DNA of 64,000 nt, from contig NZ_FNGS01000001.1 in assembly GCF_900103285.1 (NCBI RefSeq), positions 186,001-250,000 on the forward strand. Direction: 5' to 3'. A program made the position numbers and the translations under genes. Origin of the DNA: Siphonobacter aquaeclarae (GTDB taxonomy: Bacteria; Bacteroidota; Bacteroidia; Cytophagales; Spirosomataceae). The notes under the pieces were generated by a model. It was given only the letters and a program-made list of their open reading frames with translations. It did no database searches and was not told the origin of the DNA. Below, piece after piece: positions 26,449 to 35,057 of the stretch; within the stretch, counting starts at the first letter, position 1; the number at the start of each line of letters is the position of its first letter.

Positions 26449-27279
26449 TCAGGGATGCCGCTCCGGAACCTCCCGAAATTCCAGCCAGAAGCCGGCTGTC
26501 TGTTCCGGAGAAAGGAACAGGCTTTTCCCGGCGGCAACCGGCCTTATTCCGGCTTGTTCGAACAGGGCCCGCGTCGTTTTCAGGCTTTTAACGCGCAGCG
26601 TCGCGCCGATGATCGGGCGATGAGCCAACCGCTGGTAAGATGCGGGTAGCAGGACGATCTCTCCGTCCCGGAAGCGGGTAACTTCGGCGTTGAGCTTCGC
26701 GGGTATCCGGACTGTTTCCCGGGTGGTCGTTCCCCCGAATACATGCAGCAACTCCCGCAGCGCCTTCGGATCATCGGGCGCTAGCCAGACGCTGATGAGT
26801 GACTCCGCGCCGTTGGCATGCGCGAAATGTTCGGGTTTGTCGGTGGGCGACTGGTTTCCCGAACCCAGGAAATAGGTGTCCAGCGCTCCGCGAAAGCTAT
26901 CCCCTGTATGCGGGATACCAGCCGCGTCGAGGCGGCTGCGGAGTGTTGCGCGGTCGGGCGCGAGGAAGGCCAGATACGCCGGGCCGTCGCCCTGTACGAG
27001 CAGGCGACGGTAGTTGGCTGTGAGTTCATCTTTCGCTTCCGGAGCGGTGATGATCTCCATTTCGGTGCCATCCCGAAACTTGATGTGCCGGTTGCGGATA
27101 CCGTTGTCATGCGGACGGCCCTCTTTCAGCGCAAAGCCCAGTTTCCGGAAGCGGGCCGCCGCCGATTCCAGATCAGAAACCGCCACAGGAACATGGTCCG
27201 GGCCGGTGACGAGCGGAGCGGACTGGGCCGTGCTGATGAACGGAATCGCCCAGAAGAGAATAAAAAGGAAGCGGATCAT
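26449..27279 (-). CDS. secreted glyoxalase-fold (VOC superfamily) protein
   Basis: The 276-residue product has a signal peptide (MIRFLFILFWAIPFISTAQS) and then a VOC/glyoxalase-like domain. The first half-module starts at TGPDHVPVAVSDLESAAARFRKLGFAL and contains IRNRHIKFRDGTEMEIIT. A second module lies in the C-terminal part (IIGATLRVKSLKTTRALFEQAGI, ending with FWLEFREV). The arrangement fits the Glyoxalase_3-like family. H and E residues at the usual metal positions (DHV, MEII) are present, but the reaction is unknown. The frame extends upstream without a signal peptide, so the inner ATG was chosen. It diverges from the Oar-like receptor. Confidence 0.85.
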   Translation of the reverse strand: MIRFLFILFWAIPFISTAQSAPLVTGPDHVPVAVSDLESAAARFRKLGFALKEGRPHDNGIRNRHIKFRDGTEMEIITAPEAKDELTANYRRLLVQGDGPAYLAFLAPDRATLRSRLDAAGIPHTGDSFRGALDTYFLGSGNQSPTDKPEHFAHANGAESLISVWLAPDDPKALRELLHVFGGTTTRETVRIPAKLNAEVTRFRDGEIVLLPASYQRLAHRPIIGATLRVKSLKTTRALFEQAGIRPVAAGKSLFLSPEQTAGFWLEFREVPERHP

Positions 27280-27442
27280 ACCGGATTTTTCCGAAAGAAA
27301 CGAAAGAATCCGACTACGGGAAACAGGCCGTTTCGGGCTACTGCCGAACGGAAACATCACATATCGGTAACATTTCCTTAACCGAATCCGCGGCACGGGC
27401 TCACTTGTTTTGCAGCCGGAAAACTTCCCTTCAGAAAACTGC

Positions 27443-30400
27443 ATGAAACGTTTTTTACTTGGCTGCATTCTCCTGTGTCTTTCCTGCCTGTCTTCCGCGC
27501 TCATGGCGCAGACGACCCAGGCATCGATCTCAGGGGTCATCTATGAAAATGAAAACACGCCGCTTGCCGGAGCTACGGTACGCGTGCGGAACGAATCGAC
27601 CGGCTTCTCGACCGGTACCATCACCAACGCCAAAGGAGAATACTCATTCAAGGAGCTTCCGCTCGGCGGACCCTACACGATCGTTTCGACCTTCGTGGGT
27701 TTCGGCGAACAACGGCGCACCGGCTACTCCCTCAACCAGGGCGATGCCGTGAAAATCAACCTGAAACTCGAAGACGCGGGTAAAACGCTGGAGGTCGTTC
27801 AGGTCGTCGGATCCGGTATCAAAAACAAAATTGAAAACATCGGCGCAGCGACGGCCATTTCAGCCCGCGCCATTACGCGCCTGCCGGTAAACGGTCGGAA
27901 TTTCACCTCGCTTACGGATCTTTCTCCGCTGAGCCGGGGTGGTAACCTGTCGGGCCAGCTGGGATCGTCGACCAACTACACGATCGACGGGATGAACGCG
28001 AAGAACCCTACTTCTGCCGGTTCCACGACCAGCCGGAGTGGCGCGCCGTATTCCATTTCGATGGAAGCGGTACGGGAGTTCAAAGTCGTCACCAACCAGT
28101 ATGACGTAACGCAGGGCCGCGCAGGCGGCGGTGCGGTCAGCGCGGTAACCAAGTCCGGTACCAATACCATGACCGGTAGCATCTTCAACTATACCCGTGC
28201 CAACTGGCTCTCCAGCCGGTACGACATCCGCGGTAACCGCCGGTCGGTGAAGTATTCCACCAACCAGTTCGGCTTCTCCCTGGGTGGTCCGATTATCAAG
28301 GACAAACTGCACTACTTTGTGGTATGGGATCACCAGGCGGATTCGCGCCCGCTGATTATTGCCGATGTTCAGTCGCCCGCCGACGAACTTCGCTTCAACG
28401 TAAACCGCGCAACGCTCGACAAATTCGTCGACATCGCCCGCAGCAAGTACGGCGTCGCCAACACGCCTCAATACGGTTCTTTCGGAAAGAAACGCGGTTC
28501 TGACGCTATTTTCGGTCGGATTGACTGGCAGATCGACCAGAAGAACCTGCTGACGATCCGGGACAATTACACCAGCGATCGCAACAAGCTCGGCCTGGCA
28601 GACAACACGTCGATCAACATCCTGGAGTCGTACGGCAATGACTACAACATGGACAACAGCCTCCTCGCCAGCCTCCGGACGGCCCTGAACCCGAAAGTGA
28701 CGAACGAGCTGAAACTCCAGCACCTGTACACGTACCAGAAGAGCAGTCCCGGCGATCAGCTGCCTGCGGCGAATATTCCGCGTGCGATTGTAGAGAACGT
28801 CGCGTCGACAATTGACGGGCAGACCAAAACCACCAATATTCAAATGGGCGGTCACCGCTTCGCGCAGGAAGGCTTCACGAACAATGTCTTTCAGCTCGTC
28901 GACAACCTGTACTACAACACAAACAAGGCGGAATTTACCTTCGGCATTGACCTGATGTATACCCATGCCAAGTCGAAATACGGCAGTGAAGTAAACGGCC
29001 GCTTCCACTACAATCAGGAAGTCGTCAACAACGTGACGATCAGCGCACTGGAGAACTTCGAAAACCTCAAGCCGTACCGTTATTACCGCGAAGTACCCCT
29101 GATGGACGACTGGACCGTGCGCGGCGGCATCTTCAACGCCGGCGCATACGGACAGATGAAAACAAAGCTGGCGCTGGGCCTCGATCTGACCGCCGGCTTG
29201 CGCTTCGATTACGCACACTACCCGTCGTCGCCGCTGAACCAGCTGGTACTTGACGAAACCGGCGTGCGGACCGACAACAAGATCAAATCGTTTGTGGTAC
29301 AGCCGCGTATCCAGTTGACATGGGATGTGAACGACCGCCACACGGATATCTTCCGTGCCGGCGCGGGTATCTTCTCGTCCGACATCAACAACTACATGGT
29401 TATCAACAACCTGACGTTCGACGGCAAGCACCTGGCAACGGTGGACGTGCGCGCCCCGAACATCCCGACGCCGGATTTCGCCGCCTACCGGAAGGATTAC
29501 AACGCGATCCCGACGCTGGCGCAGTTTCAGCTTCCGACGATCAATACGAACGGGTCAAATGTGCACGTTCCGATTGTCTACAAAGCCAACCTGTCGTACA
29601 GCAAGTACCTGACAGACAAACTGCGGGTAGGTATCGCGGGATATATGTCGCTGGGCCGGAATAATTACATGTATGTGGACCGGAACATGGTGAAAGACCC
29701 GTTCTTTCGCCTCGCTAACGAAGACAACCGCGGCGTATATGTTCCTGCTTCGAGCATGCCGACCAACGGCGCCGGCGACTGGCTTCAGGGCCGCATCAGT
29801 CAGAAACTCGGCCGGGTGCTGGAGCTGAACTCGGAAGGAAAAGTGAACCAGTTCGCAGTTGTGGTCGACGCTACCTATCAGTACTTCAAAGACGGCGAAA
29901 TCACGGCGAGCTATACCTGGAACGATGCGAAGGACAATACCTCCTTCAACGGAAACGTGGCGAATACCGCAACGCTCTCTCTCCCCGTAAAAGACGACCC
30001 GCGTAATCTCAGCAAGATGAGCTACTCCGACGGGCAGTTCCGTCATAAAGTAGTTGTTTACGGAACGCTGCCGACCTTTGCCGGCTTCAAAGTAGGCTTC
30101 CGGTTCTCCGGTATGGGCGGTACACGGTACTCCCTGCTCTCCGGCGGAAATACCAATGCTGACTTCGTATCAGGTACGAACGACCTCGCCTTTATTTTCG
30201 ACCGGAAGAACGCTGCCGTACCTGAAAACGTCAAAACCGGTCTTCAGGGCCTGCTCGACAGCCCGACGGCCAGTCAGAGCCTCAAGGACTATATCCTCAA
30301 ATACGAAGGTAAAATGGCCGAGCGGAACGGTGGTATCAACGGTTTTTACAGTACGATCGACCTCCGGGTATCGAAGTACTTTAAGATCTACAAAAACCAC

Positions 30401-30646
30401 GGCGTCGAGTTGTCGGCGGATATCTTCAACTTCACCAATATGCTCAAGCGTGACTGGGGCGTCAACCGCTCCCTCGGATCGCAGGCATTGTATGGTCTGG
30501 GTATTCCGGCAACGAAAACCACTCCGGGCGTAGCCGCATTCGACAAAACGACCAACCAGTTTGTATACCGCGTGAACAACTCCGGCGTCATAACGCCGTC
30601 CGGAGATCCGTTCCAGATTCAGATTGGCGGTCGCTACAGCTTCTGA
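27443..30646 (+). CDS. Oar-like TonB-dependent outer membrane receptor
   Basis: The 1067-residue protein has a signal peptide (MKRFLLGCILLCLSCLSSAL, cleaved after MAQ) and a carboxypeptidase-regulatory-like domain at about 25-105 (ASISGVIYENENTPLAGATV). Its plug begins near GIKNKIENIGAATAISARAI and includes TNYTIDGMN and GAPYSISMEAVREFKV. NQYDVTQGRAGGGAVSAVTKSGTN is a hallmark of the OmpA-related Oar family. The remainder is a large barrel ending in FQIQIGGRYSF with a terminal Phe. There is no SusD neighbour, so it is not a SusC-type importer. It is followed by a strong terminator and is likely transcribed alone. Confidence 0.94.
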   Translation: MKRFLLGCILLCLSCLSSALMAQTTQASISGVIYENENTPLAGATVRVRNESTGFSTGTITNAKGEYSFKELPLGGPYTIVSTFVGFGEQRRTGYSLNQGDAVKINLKLEDAGKTLEVVQVVGSGIKNKIENIGAATAISARAITRLPVNGRNFTSLTDLSPLSRGGNLSGQLGSSTNYTIDGMNAKNPTSAGSTTSRSGAPYSISMEAVREFKVVTNQYDVTQGRAGGGAVSAVTKSGTNTMTGSIFNYTRANWLSSRYDIRGNRRSVKYSTNQFGFSLGGPIIKDKLHYFVVWDHQADSRPLIIADVQSPADELRFNVNRATLDKFVDIARSKYGVANTPQYGSFGKKRGSDAIFGRIDWQIDQKNLLTIRDNYTSDRNKLGLADNTSINILESYGNDYNMDNSLLASLRTALNPKVTNELKLQHLYTYQKSSPGDQLPAANIPRAIVENVASTIDGQTKTTNIQMGGHRFAQEGFTNNVFQLVDNLYYNTNKAEFTFGIDLMYTHAKSKYGSEVNGRFHYNQEVVNNVTISALENFENLKPYRYYREVPLMDDWTVRGGIFNAGAYGQMKTKLALGLDLTAGLRFDYAHYPSSPLNQLVLDETGVRTDNKIKSFVVQPRIQLTWDVNDRHTDIFRAGAGIFSSDINNYMVINNLTFDGKHLATVDVRAPNIPTPDFAAYRKDYNAIPTLAQFQLPTINTNGSNVHVPIVYKANLSYSKYLTDKLRVGIAGYMSLGRNNYMYVDRNMVKDPFFRLANEDNRGVYVPASSMPTNGAGDWLQGRISQKLGRVLELNSEGKVNQFAVVVDATYQYFKDGEITASYTWNDAKDNTSFNGNVANTATLSLPVKDDPRNLSKMSYSDGQFRHKVVVYGTLPTFAGFKVGFRFSGMGGTRYSLLSGGNTNADFVSGTNDLAFIFDRKNAAVPENVKTGLQGLLDSPTASQSLKDYILKYEGKMAERNGGINGFYSTIDLRVSKYFKIYKNHGVELSADIFNFTNMLKRDWGVNRSLGSQALYGLGIPATKTTPGVAAFDKTTNQFVYRVNNSGVITPSGDPFQIQIGGRYSF

Positions 30647-30668
30647 TCCGTCAGATCTTGCTGATTGA

Positions 30669-30700
30669 CAAGCCGGAGAATCACTCTCCGGCTTGTTTTT
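30669..30700 (+). terminator. rho-independent terminator of the Oar-like receptor gene
   Basis: A perfect 11-bp stem, 30669-30679 (CAAGCCGGAGA) with 30685-30695, is closed by the loop ATCAC and followed directly by TTTTTGTTT. It lies about 22 bases after the stop. It separates the receptor from the sulfatase gene, whose start is 53 bases further on. Confidence 0.92.
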
Positions 30701-30752
30701 GTTTGCAGATGTGGCGGGGAACGTTGATTTTTCGGGACGAAAAGAATACCCG

Positions 30753-32288
30753 ATGCGAAACCTCTTCACCGTCTGTTTGCTATTACTCGTCTGTTCCGGG
30801 ACGCGCCCGTCCGGGACGCGCCCGTCCGCTGCACCGCCGAATATCATTGTCTTTCTCGTCGACGACATGGGCTGGCAGGATACGTCCGTGCCCTTTTGGA
30901 AAGAACAAACGCCGCTCAACCGCCGGTACCATACCCCTGCGATGGAGCGGATGGCTAGGGAAGGGATTGTCTTCACCGATGCCTATGCGACGCCGTTGTG
31001 CACGCCGTCTCGCATCAGCCTCATGACCGGGCTCAACGCTGCCCGGCACCGGGTGACGAACTGGACATCTCCCATACCCGACACCAGCACTGACTATGCG
31101 GATACGACGTTGCTGCCGGTCGACTGGAACATCAACGGCTTGAGTCCGCAGCCGGGAACGCCGCGGACGGTCGTCGCAACGGCTCTTCCTGCACTTCTCT
31201 CTCAAAAAGGCTATTACACCGTTCATTGCGGAAAGGCACATTTCGGGTCAAAGGGAAAACCGGGTGCTGACCCGAAGCATATCGGTTTTGCTGTGAACAT
31301 CGCCGGGAACGAAATCGGCCACCCCGGAAGCTACCTCGGTACCGAAAACTACGACCATCCTTCCGGAGGAAAACCGGGACGCAACGCCGTTCCCGGGCTC
31401 GAAGCCTACCACGGTACGGAGACATTCCTGACCGAAGCCCTTACGAAAGAGGCCCTGAAGGCTCTCGATCAGCGGGGCGGCAAGCCGTTTTTTCTGTACC
31501 TGACCCACTATGCGATTCACACCCCGATCATGGGTGATCCGCGTTTCGTAGATCGCTACCTCAAAGAGGGCCTACCTCCCGTCGAAGCCCGGTATGCTTC
31601 GCTGATCGAAGGCATGGATAAAAGCCTGGGCGACGTGCTGAACTACCTCGATCAGAAGGGTTTGGCGCGGAATACCCTAATTGTTTTTATGTCGGACAAC
31701 GGCGGGCTGAGCCTGTCGCCACCGCGGAGCGCACCCGCCCATACGCACAATGCGCCGCTGCGGGCGGGTAAAGGTTCGGTTTACGAGGGCGGCATCCGGG
31801 AACCCATGCTGGTGCGCTGGCCGGGCGTCGCGCCGGCCGGTAAACGTTCGGAGGCGAATGTGCTGGTGGAAGATTTCTTTCCGACGATCCTGGACGCTGC
31901 GGGTGCCGACCGACCGGCGGGCACGATTGACGGGCAGTCCTTTCTTCGGGTGATCAAGAATCCGGAGAGGAAAGGTCCGGAGCGACCGCTCGTCTGGCAC
32001 CATCCCAACCGCTGGATCGCGGAGGAGGGGCCGCTGGTTTCCTGGGCGAGCGCTATCCGGCTCGGGGACTGGAAGCTGGTGTACGACCAGCGCCGCGAAA
32101 AATGCGAGTTGTACAATCTGAAGGAAGATATCGGAGAGACAGATGACCTGGCCTTTGCCCGACCGGAAACTACCCGGAAGCTGGCCATAGCGCTCAGTAA
32201 TTACCTGCGCGAACGGAACGCGCAGATGCCGGTTTTCCGGGCTTCGGGAAAGGCAGTACGCTGGCCCGACGAGGTAGTCCGGCAGTAA
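30753..32288 (+). CDS. sulfatase (type I, formylglycine-dependent), exported
   Basis: The 511-residue enzyme begins with a hydrophobic leader. It may be a lipoprotein (Cys14 in LLVCSG, a non-ideal lipobox). Sulfatase motifs are NIIVFLVDDMGWQD with the metal-binding Asp pair, the maturation site CTPSRISLMTG with Cys at about residue 83 (the C-x-P-x-R pattern for conversion to formylglycine), GYYTVHCGKAHFG, and IVFMSDNGGLS with a further metal ligand pair. It should hydrolyse a sulfate ester, perhaps from an algal or animal glycan. No sulfatase-maturating enzyme is visible in the window. The start is the ATG after a 53-base leader following the terminator. Confidence 0.92.
   Translation: MRNLFTVCLLLLVCSGTRPSGTRPSAAPPNIIVFLVDDMGWQDTSVPFWKEQTPLNRRYHTPAMERMAREGIVFTDAYATPLCTPSRISLMTGLNAARHRVTNWTSPIPDTSTDYADTTLLPVDWNINGLSPQPGTPRTVVATALPALLSQKGYYTVHCGKAHFGSKGKPGADPKHIGFAVNIAGNEIGHPGSYLGTENYDHPSGGKPGRNAVPGLEAYHGTETFLTEALTKEALKALDQRGGKPFFLYLTHYAIHTPIMGDPRFVDRYLKEGLPPVEARYASLIEGMDKSLGDVLNYLDQKGLARNTLIVFMSDNGGLSLSPPRSAPAHTHNAPLRAGKGSVYEGGIREPMLVRWPGVAPAGKRSEANVLVEDFFPTILDAAGADRPAGTIDGQSFLRVIKNPERKGPERPLVWHHPNRWIAEEGPLVSWASAIRLGDWKLVYDQRREKCELYNLKEDIGETDDLAFARPETTRKLAIALSNYLRERNAQMPVFRASGKAVRWPDEVVRQ
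30796..30825 (+). repeat. exact 15-bp tandem duplication in the sulfatase leader
   Basis: CCGGGACGCGCCCGT occurs twice in a row (30796-30810 and 30811-30825), just after the hydrophobic core of the sulfatase signal sequence. It keeps the frame and encodes the repeated peptide in SGTRPSGTRPSA. It lengthens the linker after the possible lipobox by five residues and looks like a recent slippage event. Confidence 0.9.
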
Positions 32289-32475
32289 ACGTATACAAGC
32301 AGGCGAAATAGTTATTACATTGGAATCCTGAATGTTATCCCCTTGCAAAGCGGCTGGTTAGATCGTCGCGGCAGACGATAGCCAGGTCTCCGCGTACCAG
32401 ACAGAGCCTCCGTCTACCGCTTTGGAATTAGCACAGGAGATACATCGGAAGATTGGAGAATCAACATACACCGCC

Positions 32476-33567
32476 ATGAAACACTATCTGCTCCTGGCAT
32501 TTCTCCTGCTGGTCGCCTGCAAGTCCACACAAAAACTGATGGACAGCGGCCGCTATACCGAAGCCTTTTATTCAGCGATAGAAGACTGGAAGAAAAAGCC
32601 GGACGACGAAACCATCCGCCGGCAACTAAGCGAAGCGTACGACCGCTCCGCTGCTCAATTGCTGGCAGGTATCAATTCGGCAAAAGCGGCTTCGGGTCGG
32701 CGTATGGGCGACCGCCTCGACCAGGCTTATGCGAACTACAAAACCCTTCAGGAGCTGTACGATGCCGGTCAGGGCATACCGTCGCTCACCGTGAAAGACT
32801 ACTCCGCGCCGTTTGATTCCGCCGCGCGGGAGGCTGCCTCGTACCATTATGAAGCCGGGATGGTACTGATGGGCCGGGGGCCTTCCCGGCAGGACGCGCG
32901 TGAAGCGCTGACGCATTTCCGTCGCGCGGATGCATATGTGCCTGGTTACAAGGATGTTGTGCAGCAGCTTTCAGCGGCGGAAGACCTATCGGTTACCCAT
33001 GTGGTCGTAAGACAATTTGACCAGCGTTTTGGCCGGTACTCGGTCAACGGGGCCTTTTTTGAAGGAGAGGTACTCTGGAACCTGAATACGCTCGGCAACT
33101 ACGTGAAGTTCTATGGCGCGCGTGATCCGTCCACGCGCGATGTCCGTCCGGATCAGTACATGGATATACTTCTGAGCGATATCTGGTTCGGCAGGATGTT
33201 TACCAATAGCTATTCCTATACCGTCAGCAAAACGCTGCCGGCCGATCCGAGGCTGAAAATTGCGCCGGAGAAGGTATCGGCGACGGTTTTCGTCACCCGG
33301 CGGGGTATTGAAGCGCGGGCGACGATGGATTGCCGCATTACGACAGCCGGTGGGCAGCCGGTTTCGTCCGACCGCTTTCCGGCCCGGTATGCCTGGGAAA
33401 ACCTGACCGGCCGGTATACCGGCGACTCCCGCGCGCTGAGCGAAAAGGACTGGGCGATCATCCGCGGAGCGTTCAACCAGCCTCCTTCCTACGACGAACT
33501 ATACCGGAACCTGACGCGCCAGATTATGAATGACTTTTTGTTCAGGATGCGGGGGATTTACCGGTAA
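32476..33567 (+). CDS. lipoprotein with TPR-like helical N-terminal half, unknown function
   Basis: The 363-residue protein has a clear lipoprotein signal with Cys at about residue 15 (LLLVACKSTQ). KLMDSGRYTEAFYSAIEDWKKKPDDETI and ALTHFRRADAYVPGYKDV look like TPR-type helix pairs. The second half is a beta-rich region (VTHVVVRQFDQRFGRYSVNGAFFEG, ARATMDCRITTAGGQPVSSDRFPARYAW) with no family recognised. The start was chosen at the ATG giving the lipobox. A 187-base intergenic stretch precedes it, with TACATTGG at 32316-32323 as a weak match to the Bacteroidota -7 box. It ends 28 bases before the convergent membrane-protein gene. Confidence 0.8.
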   Translation: MKHYLLLAFLLLVACKSTQKLMDSGRYTEAFYSAIEDWKKKPDDETIRRQLSEAYDRSAAQLLAGINSAKAASGRRMGDRLDQAYANYKTLQELYDAGQGIPSLTVKDYSAPFDSAAREAASYHYEAGMVLMGRGPSRQDAREALTHFRRADAYVPGYKDVVQQLSAAEDLSVTHVVVRQFDQRFGRYSVNGAFFEGEVLWNLNTLGNYVKFYGARDPSTRDVRPDQYMDILLSDIWFGRMFTNSYSYTVSKTLPADPRLKIAPEKVSATVFVTRRGIEARATMDCRITTAGGQPVSSDRFPARYAWENLTGRYTGDSRALSEKDWAIIRGAFNQPPSYDELYRNLTRQIMNDFLFRMRGIYR

Positions 33568-33595
33568 AGCTGCGACGGTCCCGACAAAAAGGACA

Positions 33596-34249
33596 TCATT
33601 CCTCTCCAATACGTGGCTGTTCATAGCCGGGCCGGAACAGAATGAAGGCCGCGACTGCCACAAGAATCAGGCCTGTTCCCAACTCCACGTAAACGACAGT
33701 CCATCCGTACTCGATTTGCGGCAACCTGCTTTTCACATAGGCGATAATGCCCAGTACGGTCACCAGAAGGGTAATAATACGGGCGGGGCGGACCCCGTTC
33801 CCTCGTCCGGTTCGGAAAAGCAATACCCAGGCGCCGCCGACGTAACCAAAGTATTGTAAAAAAACTACCGTCTGAGCGGCGAATACCTCAAAGAGAAAAG
33901 CAAAAGGGTCGTTGCGATCCGCGAAGGGGATATGCAAGGCTACCATCGCCAGCAAAATACCAAGCGGAGCTAGGTGCACATAGTGCTCGCGGCCGAGCCG
34001 GAATTCAGGCTGAACGAATGTGCGGATCAGGAAGTAAAAGCAGGGATAGAGCGCCGGCAGAAGACCATACAGGTATTGCACGGGGCCAGGGAATCCGGAC
34101 GCATGCCGACAGGAAATCAGTGCGATAAACAGACAGAGGAGGGCATTTCGCTGCTGATTGTCGGAAGGTCGGTACAGGAAAAACAGAAAGCCCGCAAACC
34201 CCGCCGCCGTTGAGGCGAGAAAAAAGACATACAAAATCTGGTTGATCAT
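33596..34249 (-). CDS. multi-helix membrane protein resembling the sensor half of membrane AraC regulators, no HTH
   Basis: The 217-residue protein has about seven membrane helices (for example MINQILYVFFLASTAAGFAG, NALLCLFIALISC, YLYGLLPALYPCFYFLIRTFV). The string YPCFYFLIRTFVQPEFRLGREHYVHLAPLGILL is very like the membrane region of Bacteroidota AraC-type regulators in which helices precede a C-terminal HTH. Here the protein stops after the last helix (FILFRPGYEQPRIGEE) and no HTH follows in any frame. An upstream ATG (34306) would add 19 hydrophilic residues and put the start 3 bases after the LytTR stop. It is the last gene of the efflux/two-component run. Confidence 0.72.
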   Translation of the reverse strand: MINQILYVFFLASTAAGFAGFLFFLYRPSDNQQRNALLCLFIALISCRHASGFPGPVQYLYGLLPALYPCFYFLIRTFVQPEFRLGREHYVHLAPLGILLAMVALHIPFADRNDPFAFLFEVFAAQTVVFLQYFGYVGGAWVLLFRTGRGNGVRPARIITLLVTVLGIIAYVKSRLPQIEYGWTVVYVELGTGLILVAVAAFILFRPGYEQPRIGEE

Positions 34250-34309
34250 CGGGTTGGATACATTGGACGAAGGAAAGTACGACGACTTCACCGAACTACC
34301 AACCATCCG

Positions 34310-35053
34310 CTACCGATCCAGCCACGCCTTAAATACCGGCGCTTTTTCCCGGCTGATCATGACCTCGGTACCGTCGCGGAGTAATACCAGCAGCTTGCCG
34401 TTGAAGCTGTTCCGGATGACGTCGATGCTGTTGACGTGGATGATAAACTGCCGGTTCGCCCGGAAAAACGGATCGGGATCCAGTTCTTCCTCCAGTTCAT
34501 CCATGCTTTGCGGAATAGCTTCAACCTGCCCGTTCATGAGCGTCAGGTGCGTGACTTTGTATTCTGAATAGACATAGGCGATTTGCTCCACCGGTACCGT
34601 TTTGAACCCGTCGAAGCTCGGGAGCAGAAACCGGCGGCGGTACAGGGCGGAAGACGAACGAAAGAGCTTCAGGAGATCCTCCACGCCCGCAGCTGCCAGG
34701 TTTCCGGCCGGTTTTACTTTCTGCAGGGCGAGTTTCAATTCCTCTTTTTCAATGGGTTTGAGCAGATAATCAAGTCCGTTGACACGAAATGCCCGGACGG
34801 CATACTCGTCGTAAGCAGTCGTGAATATTACCGGACAACGGATATCTGTCTGCGCAAATAGGTCGAAACTCAGCCCGTCTGACAGGCGGATGTCCATCAG
34901 AATCACATCCGGCGCCGGCTGCTCCTGCAGCCATTCGAGGCTCTCGCGTATTGTTTCGAGTATGCCGACGATCCGGTATCCGCCCAGTTCGGTCAGGATA
35001 CGCCGGAGCCGGGCGGCATTGGGTTTTTCGTCTTCAACAATCAGAATCGTCAT
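34310..35053 (-). CDS. LytTR-family response regulator
   Basis: The 247-residue regulator has a receiver domain with VEDEKP, phospho-acceptor Asp at about residue 54 in VILMDIRLSDGLSFD, and Lys in DYLLKPIEKEELKLAL. The LytTR domain contains KTVPVEQIAYVYSEYKVTHL and FFRANRQFIIHVNSIDVIRN. It starts 4 bases after the stop of the kinase gene and lies downstream of the RND efflux genes. It is the probable regulator of that operon, acting on direct-repeat sites typical of LytTR proteins. No such site was identified by eye. Confidence 0.93.
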   Translation of the reverse strand: MTILIVEDEKPNAARLRRILTELGGYRIVGILETIRESLEWLQEQPAPDVILMDIRLSDGLSFDLFAQTDIRCPVIFTTAYDEYAVRAFRVNGLDYLLKPIEKEELKLALQKVKPAGNLAAAGVEDLLKLFRSSSALYRRRFLLPSFDGFKTVPVEQIAYVYSEYKVTHLTLMNGQVEAIPQSMDELEEELDPDPFFRANRQFIIHVNSIDVIRNSFNGKLLVLLRDGTEVMISREKAPVFKAWLDR

Positions 35054-35057
35054 AAGC

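Noticed and set aside
27860-29431. 523-codon open frame on the minus strand
   Set aside because: It is antisense to the Oar-like receptor, whose family motifs are clear. The minus-strand protein is low-complexity V/R-rich shadow sequence.
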